This document shows positions 34,231 through 44,199 of a stretch of DNA of 64,000 bases, in pieces. Source of the DNA: Lachnospiraceae bacterium NC2008 (GTDB taxonomy: Bacteria; Bacillota; Clostridia; Lachnospirales; Lachnospiraceae); assembly GCA_000687675.1 (NCBI GenBank), contig JHWS01000001.1, positions 332,771 to 396,770 on the forward strand, written 5' to 3'. The position numbers and the translations under genes are program-made. Position 1 is the stretch's first letter, and the number at the start of each line of letters is the position of its first letter. Below the pieces are notes generated by a model. The model searched no databases and was not told where the DNA came from. It saw only the letters and a list, made by a program, of their open reading frames with translations.

Positions 34231-37200
34231 TTAGTATAGATGTTGTTTGATATAGCCTAGTAGCTCTTCTGTTTTTTCAAGAAGCAGGACCTCATCTTTC
34301 TCTACAAGTCCATCAATATCGTAGACCAGTGTAAGAGTTGGATCTCCAACCAAGTTAATTCGTAAATCTCCTCCATATTCATTAAGAAGATCAACTATAT
34401 TCTCAGTTTTAACTGGTGCGTCCTTATGCATAACCAGCTTTATAAGGCCAGTTCTGCCTCTTAAATCTTTGATATAAAGACTTGTTGCAACCTGTTTTAT
34501 ACTGGCAACACGAAGAAGATTATTGGCCTCATCTGGAACCTTACCAAATCTGTCGAGAAGTTCATCTCGCATCTCTTCCCTGTCTTCCTCGTTCTTTATA
34601 CAGGCTATACGCTTATAAATATCCAGTTTCTGAACTTCATTAACTATGTAACTTTCAGGAATATATGCTCCTACATCAAGGTCAACAGTAGCAGAAGTTT
34701 GTGCCACTGTCTCGATTCCCTTTTCTTCCTTTATTGCTTCATCAAGCATCTTACAATAAAGGTCATATCCTACAGCCTGCATATGTCCATGCTGCTGTTT
34801 ACCAAGCAGCGTTCCAGCACCTCTTATTTCCAAATCTCTCATAGCAATCTTGAAACCACTTCCAAGTTCTGTGAATTCCCTAATTGCCATAAGCCTCTTT
34901 TCAGCCACTTCCTTAAGGACCTTATTTCTCTTATACATAAGGAAGGCAAAGGAGGTTCTTGTACTTCTTCCTACTCTTCCTCTTAGCTGATATAGCTGAG
35001 ATAAACCAAGGCTGTCAGAGTCATGAATAATCATAGTATTAACATTAGGAATATCAAGACCAGTCTCTATGATGGTTGTTGCAACAAGAACATCAATCTT
35101 CTTATCTACAAAGTCCATCATAATATTTTCAAGTTCTCTTACTTCCATCTGACCATGAGCAAATGTTACTCTGGCATCTGGTACAAGTTTCTGTACTCTG
35201 GCAGCCACGTCCATAATGTCATTAACACGGTTATATACATAGTAAACCTGACCACCACGGGACAACTCCCTATTAATAGCCTCTCTAACCATCTCGTCGT
35301 TATATTCCATAACATAGGTCTGGATAGGCTGTCTGTCCATAGGAGCCTCTTCTAAAAGACTCATATCTCTTATACCAATAAGACTCATATGAAGGGTTCT
35401 AGGAATAGGAGTTGCTGTTAATGTAAGTACATCTACATTCTCTTTAAGTTTCTTAATCTTCTCCTTGTGAGACACACCAAATCTTTGCTCCTCATCGACT
35501 ATAAGAAGTCCAAGATTAGTGAACTCAACATCCTTGGATAGAAGCCTGTGTGTACCTATAACAATATCAACAAGTCCCTTCTTCATATCAGCCAGGACTT
35601 TTCTTACTTCACCGGCTGTTCTAAATCTTGAAAGCATCTCAACTCTTACTGGATAATCCTTCATACGAGATGCGAATGTATTATAATGCTGCTGGGCAAG
35701 TATAGTAGTTGGAACAAGATAAGCAACCTGCTTACCTTCCTGGACCGCCTTGAATGCCGCACGAATAGCAACCTCAGTCTTTCCAAATCCAACATCACCG
35801 CAGATAAGTCTGTCCATTATCTTAGGACTTTCCATATCTTTCTTAGTTGCTTCTATAGCAGTAAGCTGATCAGCAGTTTCATTGTATGGGAAGAGTTCCT
35901 CGAATTCTTTCTGCCATACAGTATCAGGACCATATTCAAATCCTTTCTTAGCACTTCTTACTGCATAGAGATGAACAAGGTCCTTTGCAACCTCATTAAC
36001 AGATAACTTAACCTTTGCTTTTGTCTTGTTCCATTCCTGTGTACCAAGCTTATTAAGCTTAGGCTGCTTTGAATCCTTGGAAGCATAAAACTGTATCATA
36101 TCAAGATTAGTAGCAAGAACATAAAGGTTTCCACCATCCTTGTACTCAATCTTCATATAGTCCTTAAGAACATGATCTACAGATACTTTTTCTATACCCT
36201 TATATATACCGATACCATGATTTTCATGTATTACATAGTCACCAACAAAGAGCTGGTCACTGGAACTAATTCTTGTACCACCAGTATACTTAGGTACCTT
36301 ACGTTTCTTCTTTTTTCTGTCGCTTCCAAATATATCCATATCAGAAATAACAGAAAACTTTATAGTAGGATATTCAAATCCCTTCTGAAGTCGTCCGTAG
36401 ATAATAGCTATCTCGCCACTTTGAAGACTTCTTTCAATATCCTCTGTATATGTAGCAATAACCCCATCACCAGTTAAATCATCTGCAAGTCTTTTTGCTC
36501 TTGATCTGGATGGAGATACGATTACTATTTTATATTTCTGCTCTTTAAGCTTCTCAAGTCCTTCTCTTAATAGAGAATATGAACCATTAAATGATGGCAT
36601 AAGTCTTGCGTGAACATAATAATCACCATCATACTTAATTTCATCTTCAGCATGCTCTCCTGCGTTAAGAGATGTGAGAGTAACGTTCTTAACCCTTAAT
36701 ATATCCGCCAGTGTCTTATCTACGCTTCTGAGTATATCTGTCTGTCCTGGAAGAACATAACCACCTTCAAGTCTGTGAATCATACTTTCTCTGAATTCCA
36801 TCTCCACAGCTCTGGCATGTTCCATAGTTCTTCCATATTCATCAATAAATATACAAGACTGCTTGTCGGAAATTAGTTCTATAAGTGAACTAACTTCAGG
36901 ATAGAAATACTTGATATAGCTTTCCATATTGTATTCATCAGAAAGTTCAAAAAGTCCTGTTTCTATCTCTTCTAAAGTAAGTTTGATTCTATAGGCTTCC
37001 TGAGTTTTGAAATCTTCTCTGTACTTCTTTTCAAGAGTCTCTGCATCTTTCTTAATACGTTCAAAGCCTTCCTGTTTAACATCATCGCTAAGAAGAAGTT
37101 CTGACGCAGGAAATATAGTAACCTCTGTTAGTTTCTCTACAGACCTCTGACTAAGTACATCAAAAGATCTTATAGACTCTATATTGTCACCCCAGAGTTC

Positions 37201-37773
37201 TATTCTTACAGGATTCTCTTTAGTAAGATCATAGATATCGACAATACCACCTCTTATAGAGAACTCTCCTTTGTTCTCAACCTGATATACCTTTTCATAA
37301 CCCATGCGAGTAAGTTTTAAAGCTATAGCATGCTCATCTATAAGGCTGTCCATATCAATGTGAACAATATTGTTCTTTATGATGTCAGCAGGCATCATAG
37401 GTGCCATAAACGCATCAATAGTTGTAACTACAGTGCATTTTTTGTTATTTAAGATAGCATCAAGAACCTCTAGTCTCTGAACCGCAAGCTGCTTTCCATT
37501 AACATCAGACTGATAGAAAATCATATCCTTGGCAGGGTAATATAAAACATCACTGTTATAAAATGCATAGTCTTCTACTATCTGTCTTGCTCTGGCCTCA
37601 CTGTATGTGACAATAAGGGCGACATCAACTGACGTCGCCATAAAGTCTATGATATGAAGTTTTTCAAGGTCGATACAGCCATTGAATCTTATAGATGCTG
37701 CATCCTTAGCAAACTTAATCTTAAGGTCATCATACCAGTCAAATGCCTTAAGTGGTGCATTTAATATATTCAT
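34231..37773 (-). CDS. mfd: Transcription-repair coupling factor
   Basis: DNA translocase of 1180 residues that removes stalled RNA polymerase and recruits UvrA. The N-terminal UvrB-like region (about 1-320; ADIIKNNIVHIDMD, EFSIRGGIVDIYDL) is followed by the RNA-polymerase-binding domain (GDYVIHENHGIGIYKGIEK). The SF2 helicase motor carries ICGDVGFGKTEVAIRAA (Walker A), LLIVDEEQRFGV, LTATPIPRTLHM and QLRGRVGRS. The C-terminal TRCF domain has ESYIVNEVQKLDIYKRIA. Length is typical. It starts 10 bases after pth, a common pth-mfd pairing. Confidence 0.98.
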   Translation of the reverse strand: MNILNAPLKAFDWYDDLKIKFAKDAASIRFNGCIDLEKLHIIDFMATSVDVALIVTYSEARARQIVEDYAFYNSDVLYYPAKDMIFYQSDVNGKQLAVQRLEVLDAILNNKKCTVVTTIDAFMAPMMPADIIKNNIVHIDMDSLIDEHAIALKLTRMGYEKVYQVENKGEFSIRGGIVDIYDLTKENPVRIELWGDNIESIRSFDVLSQRSVEKLTEVTIFPASELLLSDDVKQEGFERIKKDAETLEKKYREDFKTQEAYRIKLTLEEIETGLFELSDEYNMESYIKYFYPEVSSLIELISDKQSCIFIDEYGRTMEHARAVEMEFRESMIHRLEGGYVLPGQTDILRSVDKTLADILRVKNVTLTSLNAGEHAEDEIKYDGDYYVHARLMPSFNGSYSLLREGLEKLKEQKYKIVIVSPSRSRAKRLADDLTGDGVIATYTEDIERSLQSGEIAIIYGRLQKGFEYPTIKFSVISDMDIFGSDRKKKKRKVPKYTGGTRISSSDQLFVGDYVIHENHGIGIYKGIEKVSVDHVLKDYMKIEYKDGGNLYVLATNLDMIQFYASKDSKQPKLNKLGTQEWNKTKAKVKLSVNEVAKDLVHLYAVRSAKKGFEYGPDTVWQKEFEELFPYNETADQLTAIEATKKDMESPKIMDRLICGDVGFGKTEVAIRAAFKAVQEGKQVAYLVPTTILAQQHYNTFASRMKDYPVRVEMLSRFRTAGEVRKVLADMKKGLVDIVIGTHRLLSKDVEFTNLGLLIVDEEQRFGVSHKEKIKKLKENVDVLTLTATPIPRTLHMSLIGIRDMSLLEEAPMDRQPIQTYVMEYNDEMVREAINRELSRGGQVYYVYNRVNDIMDVAARVQKLVPDARVTFAHGQMEVRELENIMMDFVDKKIDVLVATTIIETGLDIPNVNTMIIHDSDSLGLSQLYQLRGRVGRSTRTSFAFLMYKRNKVLKEVAEKRLMAIREFTELGSGFKIAMRDLEIRGAGTLLGKQQHGHMQAVGYDLYCKMLDEAIKEEKGIETVAQTSATVDLDVGAYIPESYIVNEVQKLDIYKRIACIKNEEDREEMRDELLDRFGKVPDEANNLLRVASIKQVATSLYIKDLRGRTGLIKLVMHKDAPVKTENIVDLLNEYGGDLRINLVGDPTLTLVYDIDGLVEKDEVLLLEKTEELLGYIKQHLY

Positions 37774-37783
37774 CTACTCACCT

Positions 37784-38344
37784 TTAATTAAACTTATTCA
37801 TAACCTGATCCATGCTGTCATGCATAAGCGCTACAGCAGCCTGACTTGCCCGTTCAAAGGAATCTTTCATAATATCCTCTTCCTCTTTACTAAAGTGTCC
37901 AAGTACATAATCAGCGAGATCATATCCCTTAGGTTTTTCTCCAACTCCTACCTTGATACGTTTAAATGTATCATGTCCAAGATGAAGAATTATATTCTTT
38001 ATTCCATTATGTCCACCTGCACTGCCTTTACCTCTTATCCGAAGTTTTCCCGGTGCAAGGCTAATATCATCATATATAACTATAAGTTGGTCTTTTTCGT
38101 CTACTTTATAGTAGTCCAGCACTTCTCTTATACATTCGCCGCTAAGGTTCATATACGTCTGAGGTTTAAGAAGTATAACCTTCTCTCCTTCTATGACACC
38201 CTTACCAAAGAGCCCCTTATGTTTCTCTTCTGTTAATGAAATATTATATTTATCTGATAAAAGATCGATAGTCCTAAAGCCTACATTGTGCCTTGTAAGG
38301 GCATATTTGTCCCCAGGATTACCAAGTCCTGCTATTACATACAT
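37784..38344 (-). CDS. pth: Peptidyl-tRNA hydrolase
   Basis: Releases tRNA from peptidyl-tRNAs dropped by ribosomes. The 186-residue enzyme has MYVIAGLGNPGDKYALTRHNVGF with the catalytic His, LLKPQTYMNLSGE, and VIYDDISLAPGKLRIRGKGSA / GGHNGIKNII, all standard. An in-frame ATG lies five codons upstream but has no ribosome site. ATG 38344 follows AAGGA by seven bases and gives the canonical start. It is upstream of mfd in one operon. Confidence 0.97.
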   Translation of the reverse strand: MYVIAGLGNPGDKYALTRHNVGFRTIDLLSDKYNISLTEEKHKGLFGKGVIEGEKVILLKPQTYMNLSGECIREVLDYYKVDEKDQLIVIYDDISLAPGKLRIRGKGSAGGHNGIKNIILHLGHDTFKRIKVGVGEKPKGYDLADYVLGHFSKEEEDIMKDSFERASQAAVALMHDSMDQVMNKFN

Positions 38345-38403
38345 ATCTTTTTCCTTCATTTGTATATAAGCTTATTATAGTCTTTATTATTTCTAATAAA
38401 TGC

Positions 38404-38745
38404 CTATGCAATATGCTCGCTTATTGCATCTACTGTTTCTTTATAAAAATCAAGAAGGGCCTGATTCTTTTCCTGAATCAGGGCTTCATTACTTTCCTTA
38501 CCTGCCATCTCAAGTTCATATGCCTTATCAGCAAGTGGCATAGCACCTATCATCTTAGAAGCACTCTTTAAGCCATGAACTCTTACAGCATATGTTGCCC
38601 AGTCCTTACTGCTATATGTATCTTCAATATTAGCCTTAGTCTCATCATACTCTTCGATGAAACTTTCAAGCATCTCCGTATAAAGTTCCTGGTCTCCACA
38701 AAATTCAAGGCCTATACTTTCATCTATATATTTACTAAAATCCAT
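38404..38745 (-). CDS. Single-domain HPt phosphotransfer protein
   Basis: The 113-residue four-helix protein has the histidine-phosphotransfer signature VHGLKSASKMIGA. His57 would carry the phosphate between a hybrid kinase and a response regulator. Nothing else is attached. AGGAG lies 7-8 bases before ATG 38745; earlier in-frame starts lack a site. No kinase or response regulator gene lies nearby, so it is an orphan whose partners cannot be identified here. It may be read together with pth and mfd, which follow after about 60 bases. Confidence 0.85.
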   Translation of the reverse strand: MDFSKYIDESIGLEFCGDQELYTEMLESFIEEYDETKANIEDTYSSKDWATYAVRVHGLKSASKMIGAMPLADKAYELEMAGKESNEALIQEKNQALLDFYKETVDAISEHIA

Positions 38746-38802
38746 GGTTTTTCTCCTGTTTTTAAGCTTTACAAATGAATATTGTATCACAAAGTCACGA
38801 AC

Positions 38803-38833
38803 AAAAAAACTGCCAGGCAGTTTGCCTGGCAGT
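38803..38833 (-). terminator. Terminator of the MsmX-type ATPase gene
   Basis: Minus-strand stem ACTGCCAGGC-AAACT-GCCTGGCAGT followed by seven T. A strong terminator. Confidence 0.9.
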
Positions 38834-38858
38834 TAAATGTTTAAGTATTAGTTCTAGA

Positions 38859-39971
38859 CTAGTTTGTGATAACAGCTTCTGTTTCCTTATCGAATACGTG
38901 AATCTTCTCGATATCGAATGCAAACTTAACTACATCGCCTGGTCTAGCTGTTGTTCTAGGATCAACTCTAGCTGTTAATGGGAACTCGTCAAGATCGAAG
39001 TATAAGAATACTTCAGCACCAAGTAACTCGTATACCTTGATTGTTGCTTCAAATACTGAAAGTGGAGAAGCCTCAACCATCATTTCGCTATCGTAAACAT
39101 CCTCTGGACGGATACCGAATGTAACTGTCTTTCCATCATAACCGCCTTCGATAAGCTTCTTAGACTTCTCAGCTGGAAGTGGAATAGCGTGATCAGCAAT
39201 CTTAAGATATGCTGTTTCACCCTGTACTTCAACTACAGCATCAAGGAAGTTCATCTGTGGTGAACCCATGAAACCTGCAACGAAGAGGTTCTGTGGTCTG
39301 TCATATAAGTTCTGAGGTGTATCTACCTGCTGGATAACACCATCCTTCATAACTACGATACGTGTACCAAGAGTCATAGCCTCTGTCTGGTCATGTGTAA
39401 CGTAGATGATAGTTGTACCTAATCTCTGGTGTAACTTAGCGATCTCAATACGCATCTGTACACGAAGCTTTGCATCAAGGTTTGATAAAGGCTCGTCCAT
39501 AAGGAATACCTTAGGATTACGAACGATTGCACGACCCATAGCAACACGCTGTCTCTGACCACCTGATAAAGCCTTTGGCTTACGATCAAGAAGTGGAACA
39601 AGGTCAAGAATCTTTGCAGCTTCCTTAACCATCTTATCTATTTCATCACTTGGAACTTTACGAAGTCTAAGTCCGAATGCCATGTTCTCATAAACTGACA
39701 TATGTGGATAAAGAGCATAGTTCTGGAAAACCATGGCGATATCTCTGTCCTTAGGCTCGATATCGTTAACGATTCTATCACCGATACGAAGCTCACCAGA
39801 AGAAATATCCTCAAGTCCTGCGATCATTCTAAGTGTAGTAGACTTACCACAACCTGAAGGACCTACGAAGATGATGAATTCCTGGTCTGAAATCTCAAGG
39901 TTGAAATTCTTAACAGCTTCGAAACCGTTAGGATAAACCTTGCAAATGTTTTTACATGATAAACTTGCCAT
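38859..39971 (-). CDS. Sugar ABC transporter ATP-binding protein, MsmX/UgpC type
   Basis: The 370-residue cytoplasmic ATPase powers import of oligosaccharides. Walker A is GPSGCGKSTTLRMI, the Q-loop is in VFQNYALYPHMSVYENMAF, the signature is ALSGGQRQRVAMGRAI, Walker B is VFLMDEPLSNLD and the switch His is in IYVTHDQTEAM. The C-terminal TOBE-like region (about 240-370, FGIRPEDVYDSE) is typical of the CUT1 shared ATPase. No permease or binding-protein gene is adjacent, so it is probably the multitask ATPase that energises several sugar transporters, as MsmX does in Bacillus. TTAGGAGGC precedes the start. Confidence 0.93.
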   Translation of the reverse strand: MASLSCKNICKVYPNGFEAVKNFNLEISDQEFIIFVGPSGCGKSTTLRMIAGLEDISSGELRIGDRIVNDIEPKDRDIAMVFQNYALYPHMSVYENMAFGLRLRKVPSDEIDKMVKEAAKILDLVPLLDRKPKALSGGQRQRVAMGRAIVRNPKVFLMDEPLSNLDAKLRVQMRIEIAKLHQRLGTTIIYVTHDQTEAMTLGTRIVVMKDGVIQQVDTPQNLYDRPQNLFVAGFMGSPQMNFLDAVVEVQGETAYLKIADHAIPLPAEKSKKLIEGGYDGKTVTFGIRPEDVYDSEMMVEASPLSVFEATIKVYELLGAEVFLYFDLDEFPLTARVDPRTTARPGDVVKFAFDIEKIHVFDKETEAVITN

Positions 39972-40141
39972 TATGTAATGCCTCCTAATAAATTTATAGT
40001 TGTGCTACTTCGCACAAACCCTAATGAACAGTATATCCAAGAAAGCCTTATATTTCCATTAACGAGAATATAGATAAAACAGACTATTACTTGGCATATA
40101 TGACAGCCACATCTCGCGCCTCGTCGTCATTCTGTTATTGA

Positions 40142-42064
40142 TTATAAGTTATCATTTGTCATTATGTCAATATTAGCTATCATAACTGGTTTTTTATCTA
40201 TGTAAAATGGAACCAGGTAAGGACTGGCATCACCATAATAGGCATCAGCTTCATCAGCTAGTTTATATGGTTCTTCACAGCAAACATCTATATACTCACT
40301 ATTGTTTCTAAGTATTTCTTCTATCTCCGATAATACTTCAGGTTTATGACTGGCAAGTTCCCTCTTAAGATTATCATCCAGATATATTGCTGGACGTATG
40401 CTACTATTCCCTTTAAATATTGCTATGTTAGCCTTTAGCTTTGCTATGGTTTTTTCGCTATGATAGATACACTCAGCCAGATTGAGATAATAAAATAATT
40501 TTCCTGACTTTTCTTTGTTTACAGTCTTTTTATCTTTTTGACAAACAATAATCTTCTTTTCAAAAATTTTTCTTTTTTCTTCCCCGTATATTTCTACAAG
40601 GAAATTTATATACGCAGTCTTATTATCTTCTGACCATATTACAAAGTTTTGGCAGTTCGTTATAGCTGGTATATTAACGTAGTAAGCCATCATTTTTAGA
40701 GTCTTTTCATCAGGTGATGCCATTGCCTCTGTTACAAATGGCTGAACATATATTAGGTGATCTGTACAGGCTTTAAGCTTATCAGTATATAGTTCAGGAT
40801 TAACAGAATATACCTGATTATAGCCATCGTAGGCATTGGTAGTAATAATTACATCTGGATGCTCTGCCTGAAGGTTGTATGATACATATTCTGCTATATG
40901 AATATTCTCATTAAGACATATCTTATCCTGATACTGGGAAAGATTATCTAAATTAGGATCTAAAAATCTTCCTGTAAAATCCCTGTAGTAATATGGCATA
41001 GCCATAACATATACTTGACCTGTTTCAGAATAAGAAAGGACAAATCCTTTAACATATTCGAAATCTTCAATATGCCTGATAAGGATAAGAACTTTACCTG
41101 CAGTCACATCAACAGGTAGGGAAGAATTGATCATGTCTGGTGTTGGCTTATATCGAAAGAAATCTTCTGCCCCTAAATATTTGTATGTTGCCTGTTCATT
41201 ATTCTCATATAAAGGATAACCATGGAGACCACCTGCTCTGGTTGGAAGATAATAATTTCCATAGTCTTTAGCTAGCTTACCTGTATAGTATCTAGGAACA
41301 TTAATAGTAATATTTTCAAATTTTAACTTTATTGGATTTTCAAAATAATCCTTAGGATATATATGGCTTCCTCTATCTACATAGTGATTAAGAACAGCTA
41401 CCTGGTCCGCCTCTTTTTCCGTGAATTCTGTAGCATAAATCTCAGCTATATAGTAGAGCTGCTTTTTAATATTGCCCTGTCTGTCAATTTTTTTATTACA
41501 AATCTTTTCTATCAGACTTAGAATATCTTCTACATCCTTTGACAGTGGTAAGGTAAAGTCACAGGATACAGCAGCAGAGGCAACCTGAGAATAAACCTGT
41601 TCTCTCTTTTTTTCTGCCTCTTTATCCCTTGATATATAATCCATAAAGAAGATGTCTATACCTACTGAATAAGGTATTTCATGATATTTTGATGTGAAGT
41701 CTGGGTGAAAAACTATACCATCAGTATTAACAACTCTGGTGGTATTCTCATAATATTCAGAGATTTTAAAGTTATGAAGTCTATAGTTAGAAGGAAGTTC
41801 TTTAGGAGCAACTTCAAGAAACTTCATATAGTCATCTCTCAGCATACTGATATCCAAATCATCATCCCAAGGAATAAAACCTCCGTGTCTTGCTGCACCC
41901 AGTAAAGAACCATAGTCAGCAAACCACTTTATATTATATTTTTCACATACTTTGGCAACGTCCATAAGAATTTCCATCTGGGCTGCCCAGTATCTTTTCA
42001 TAACACCAGATATATAATATCCGTCTCTTATTTCTTCTTCAAAAAATGATGGGGTAAATTCCAT
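40142..42064 (-). CDS. LicD-family protein with extra C-terminal domain
   Basis: The 640-residue protein has an N-terminal LicD/nucleotidyltransferase domain (about 25-285) with GSLLGAARHGGFIPWDDDLD, the metal-binding signature. Such proteins transfer phosphocholine or similar groups to cell-surface polymers. The remaining 350 residues (about 300-640) are a separate domain, starting AGKVLILIRHIEDFEYVKGF. It has alternating beta strands and helices, loosely like a GT-B or CDP-glycerol transferase half, but I do not recognise it. No membrane segment. The LTA synthase-like gene lies two genes away, which fits a role in decorating a polyol-phosphate polymer. Confidence 0.85.
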   Translation of the reverse strand: MEFTPSFFEEEIRDGYYISGVMKRYWAAQMEILMDVAKVCEKYNIKWFADYGSLLGAARHGGFIPWDDDLDISMLRDDYMKFLEVAPKELPSNYRLHNFKISEYYENTTRVVNTDGIVFHPDFTSKYHEIPYSVGIDIFFMDYISRDKEAEKKREQVYSQVASAAVSCDFTLPLSKDVEDILSLIEKICNKKIDRQGNIKKQLYYIAEIYATEFTEKEADQVAVLNHYVDRGSHIYPKDYFENPIKLKFENITINVPRYYTGKLAKDYGNYYLPTRAGGLHGYPLYENNEQATYKYLGAEDFFRYKPTPDMINSSLPVDVTAGKVLILIRHIEDFEYVKGFVLSYSETGQVYVMAMPYYYRDFTGRFLDPNLDNLSQYQDKICLNENIHIAEYVSYNLQAEHPDVIITTNAYDGYNQVYSVNPELYTDKLKACTDHLIYVQPFVTEAMASPDEKTLKMMAYYVNIPAITNCQNFVIWSEDNKTAYINFLVEIYGEEKRKIFEKKIIVCQKDKKTVNKEKSGKLFYYLNLAECIYHSEKTIAKLKANIAIFKGNSSIRPAIYLDDNLKRELASHKPEVLSEIEEILRNNSEYIDVCCEEPYKLADEADAYYGDASPYLVPFYIDKKPVMIANIDIMTNDNL

Positions 42065-42103
42065 ATATTCTCCTAAAGCAGATTTTATTAATCTTATTAT
42101 ACT

Positions 42104-42128
42104 AAAAAAGCCGCATATACATGCGGCT
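42104..42128 (-). terminator. Terminator of metG
   Basis: Minus-strand stem AGCCGCAT-GTAT-ATGCGGCT followed by six T. The following AGTATAATAAG may give the licD -10. Confidence 0.85.
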
Positions 42129-42148
42129 TAATAATAAAAATAATTTAA

Positions 42149-44125
42149 TTAGCAGATTTCTGCACCGGATGGCATATCCTTCTCAGGAGTCATAAGAGCA
42201 AGATTACCTTCTGCATCCTCGGCACAAAGAAGCATACCTTCTGATAATACCCCAGCAAGCTTGGCAGGCTTAAGATTAACAAGAACCATAACCTTCTTTC
42301 CTAACATCTCTTCTGCTGAATAGTACTGCTTAATACCAGAAACAATCTGCTTAACCTGGCTGCCAATCTTAACCTGAGAGCAGAGAAGTTTCTTTGACTT
42401 AGGAACTTCCTTACATTCGATAATTGTTCCTACCTGGAACTGCATCTTTCCAAAATCATCAAATGTTATTTCAGGCTTAGCTTCTATATCGATACCAGCT
42501 TCCTCTTCTACTGGTGTGCCATTTTCTCTAGCATACTCAGCTCTCTGAGCTTCCTGAATCTTCTCAACCTCTACCATAATCTCCTTAAGGTCAAGTCTTG
42601 CAAATAACATCTCAGGCTTATCTGTTACCTTGTTGCCTGATGGATACTTACCAAATTCCTTAAGTGTATCAAAGTCTCGAGCAGATGTATTTAACTGCTT
42701 AAATATCTTCTCAGCTGTATCTGGCATATATGGAGCAAGAAGAGATGCACCAATCACAATTGACTCTGTAAGGTTATACATAACCTGACTAAGTCTGTCT
42801 TTCTTAGCTTCGTCCTTTGCAAGAACCCATGGCTCAGTCTCATCAATATATTTATTACATCTTCTAAAGAGAGTAAATACTTCACTGATGGCATCATTAA
42901 CTCTAAGTTCATCCATCTTACGTTCTACCTTAGCAGCTGTTTCTGTAACAACCTTAATAAGGTCGTTATCAACATCTTCATCTACGCCTGTAGCATTAAC
43001 CACTCCGTCAAAGTACTTATTACTCATAGAAATTGTACGGTTAACAAGGTTACCCAGTACATTGGCAAGTTCTGCGTTATACCTTTCAACAACAAGTTCC
43101 CATGTAATAGTACCATCATTGTCGTATGGCATCTCATGAATAAGGAAGTATCTAACAGCATCTACACCAAAGAGATTAACTAAATCATCAGCATAGATAA
43201 CATTACCTCTAGACTTACTCATCTTCTCGCCGCCCTGTAAAAGCCATGGATGACCAAATACCTTTTCAGGAAGCGGCTCACCAAGCGCCATAAGGAATAT
43301 AGGCCAGTAAATAGTATGGAATCTGATAATATCCTTACCAATAAGATGAAGATCTGCTGGCCATAACTTCTTATACTGGTCGCTTGAGTTACCATCTGAA
43401 TCATAGCCAATACCTGTTATATAGTTTGTAAGTGCATCAAGCCATACATAAACAACGTGCTTGTCATCAAAATCAACAGGAATACCCCATTTGAATGATG
43501 TTCTTGATACACAAAGATCCTGAAGTCCTGGAAGAAGGAAGTTATTCATCATCTCATTTTTTCTTGCAACAGGCTGAATAAAATCAGGATGTGAATTAAT
43601 ATATTCAATAAGTCTGTCAGCATATTTGCTCATCTTAAAGAAATATGCCTCTTCCTTAGCCGGTTTAACCTCACGTCCACAGTCAGGGCATTTGCCATCT
43701 ACAAGCTGAGACTCTGTCCAGAAAGATTCACATGGAGTACAATACATACCTTCATAAGAACCCTTATAGATATCACCCTGGTCATAGAAGCGCTTGAACA
43801 TCTTCTGAACCTGTTTTGTGTGGTCTTCATCAGTTGTTCTTATAAACTTATCATATGAAGTATTAAGAATATTGCAGATATCCTTAATCTGACCTGCAAC
43901 ATCATCAACGAACTCCTGAGGAGATACACCTTTCTCCTGCGCCTTAAGCTCTATCTTCTGACCATGCTCATCTGTTCCTGTCTGGAAGAATACATCATAG
44001 CCAGCTGCTCTTTTATATCTTGCGATTGCATCAGCAAGTACTATCTCATAACTGTTACCAATATGAGGCTTACCTGATGTATATGCAATTGCTGTTGTTA
44101 AATAATACTTTCCTTTGTTCTCCAT
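42149..44125 (-). CDS. metG: Methionyl-tRNA synthetase
   Basis: Charges initiator and elongator tRNA-Met. The class I enzyme of 658 residues starts KYYLTTAIAYTSGKPHIGN (the HIGH-type motif at its end). It has a Cys4 zinc knuckle in CTPCESFWTE...CPDCGREV and KMSKSRGNVIYADDLV (KMSKS). The anticodon-binding helical domain follows, then a C-terminal tRNA-binding EMAP-like OB domain (about 560-658, DDFGKMQFQVGTIIECKEV) that gives a homodimer. Length and order are standard. It has its own terminator at 42104-42128, and a hairpin separates it from the gene before. Confidence 0.98.
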   Translation of the reverse strand: MENKGKYYLTTAIAYTSGKPHIGNSYEIVLADAIARYKRAAGYDVFFQTGTDEHGQKIELKAQEKGVSPQEFVDDVAGQIKDICNILNTSYDKFIRTTDEDHTKQVQKMFKRFYDQGDIYKGSYEGMYCTPCESFWTESQLVDGKCPDCGREVKPAKEEAYFFKMSKYADRLIEYINSHPDFIQPVARKNEMMNNFLLPGLQDLCVSRTSFKWGIPVDFDDKHVVYVWLDALTNYITGIGYDSDGNSSDQYKKLWPADLHLIGKDIIRFHTIYWPIFLMALGEPLPEKVFGHPWLLQGGEKMSKSRGNVIYADDLVNLFGVDAVRYFLIHEMPYDNDGTITWELVVERYNAELANVLGNLVNRTISMSNKYFDGVVNATGVDEDVDNDLIKVVTETAAKVERKMDELRVNDAISEVFTLFRRCNKYIDETEPWVLAKDEAKKDRLSQVMYNLTESIVIGASLLAPYMPDTAEKIFKQLNTSARDFDTLKEFGKYPSGNKVTDKPEMLFARLDLKEIMVEVEKIQEAQRAEYARENGTPVEEEAGIDIEAKPEITFDDFGKMQFQVGTIIECKEVPKSKKLLCSQVKIGSQVKQIVSGIKQYYSAEEMLGKKVMVLVNLKPAKLAGVLSEGMLLCAEDAEGNLALMTPEKDMPSGAEIC

Positions 44126-44145
44126 TTATTCCTCGCCTTTCATAT

Positions 44146-44187
44146 AAAGATAGTGTGAAAATCACAGATTTCCACACTTATATCTTT
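44146..44187 (-). terminator. Hairpin after the LTA synthase-like gene
   Basis: Long imperfect stem: AAAGATA..GTGTG.AAATC / GATTT.CACAC..TATCTTT. The T-tract is short, so it is a weak terminator at best. Confidence 0.45.
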
Positions 44188-44199
44188 AATTTTATTCGA

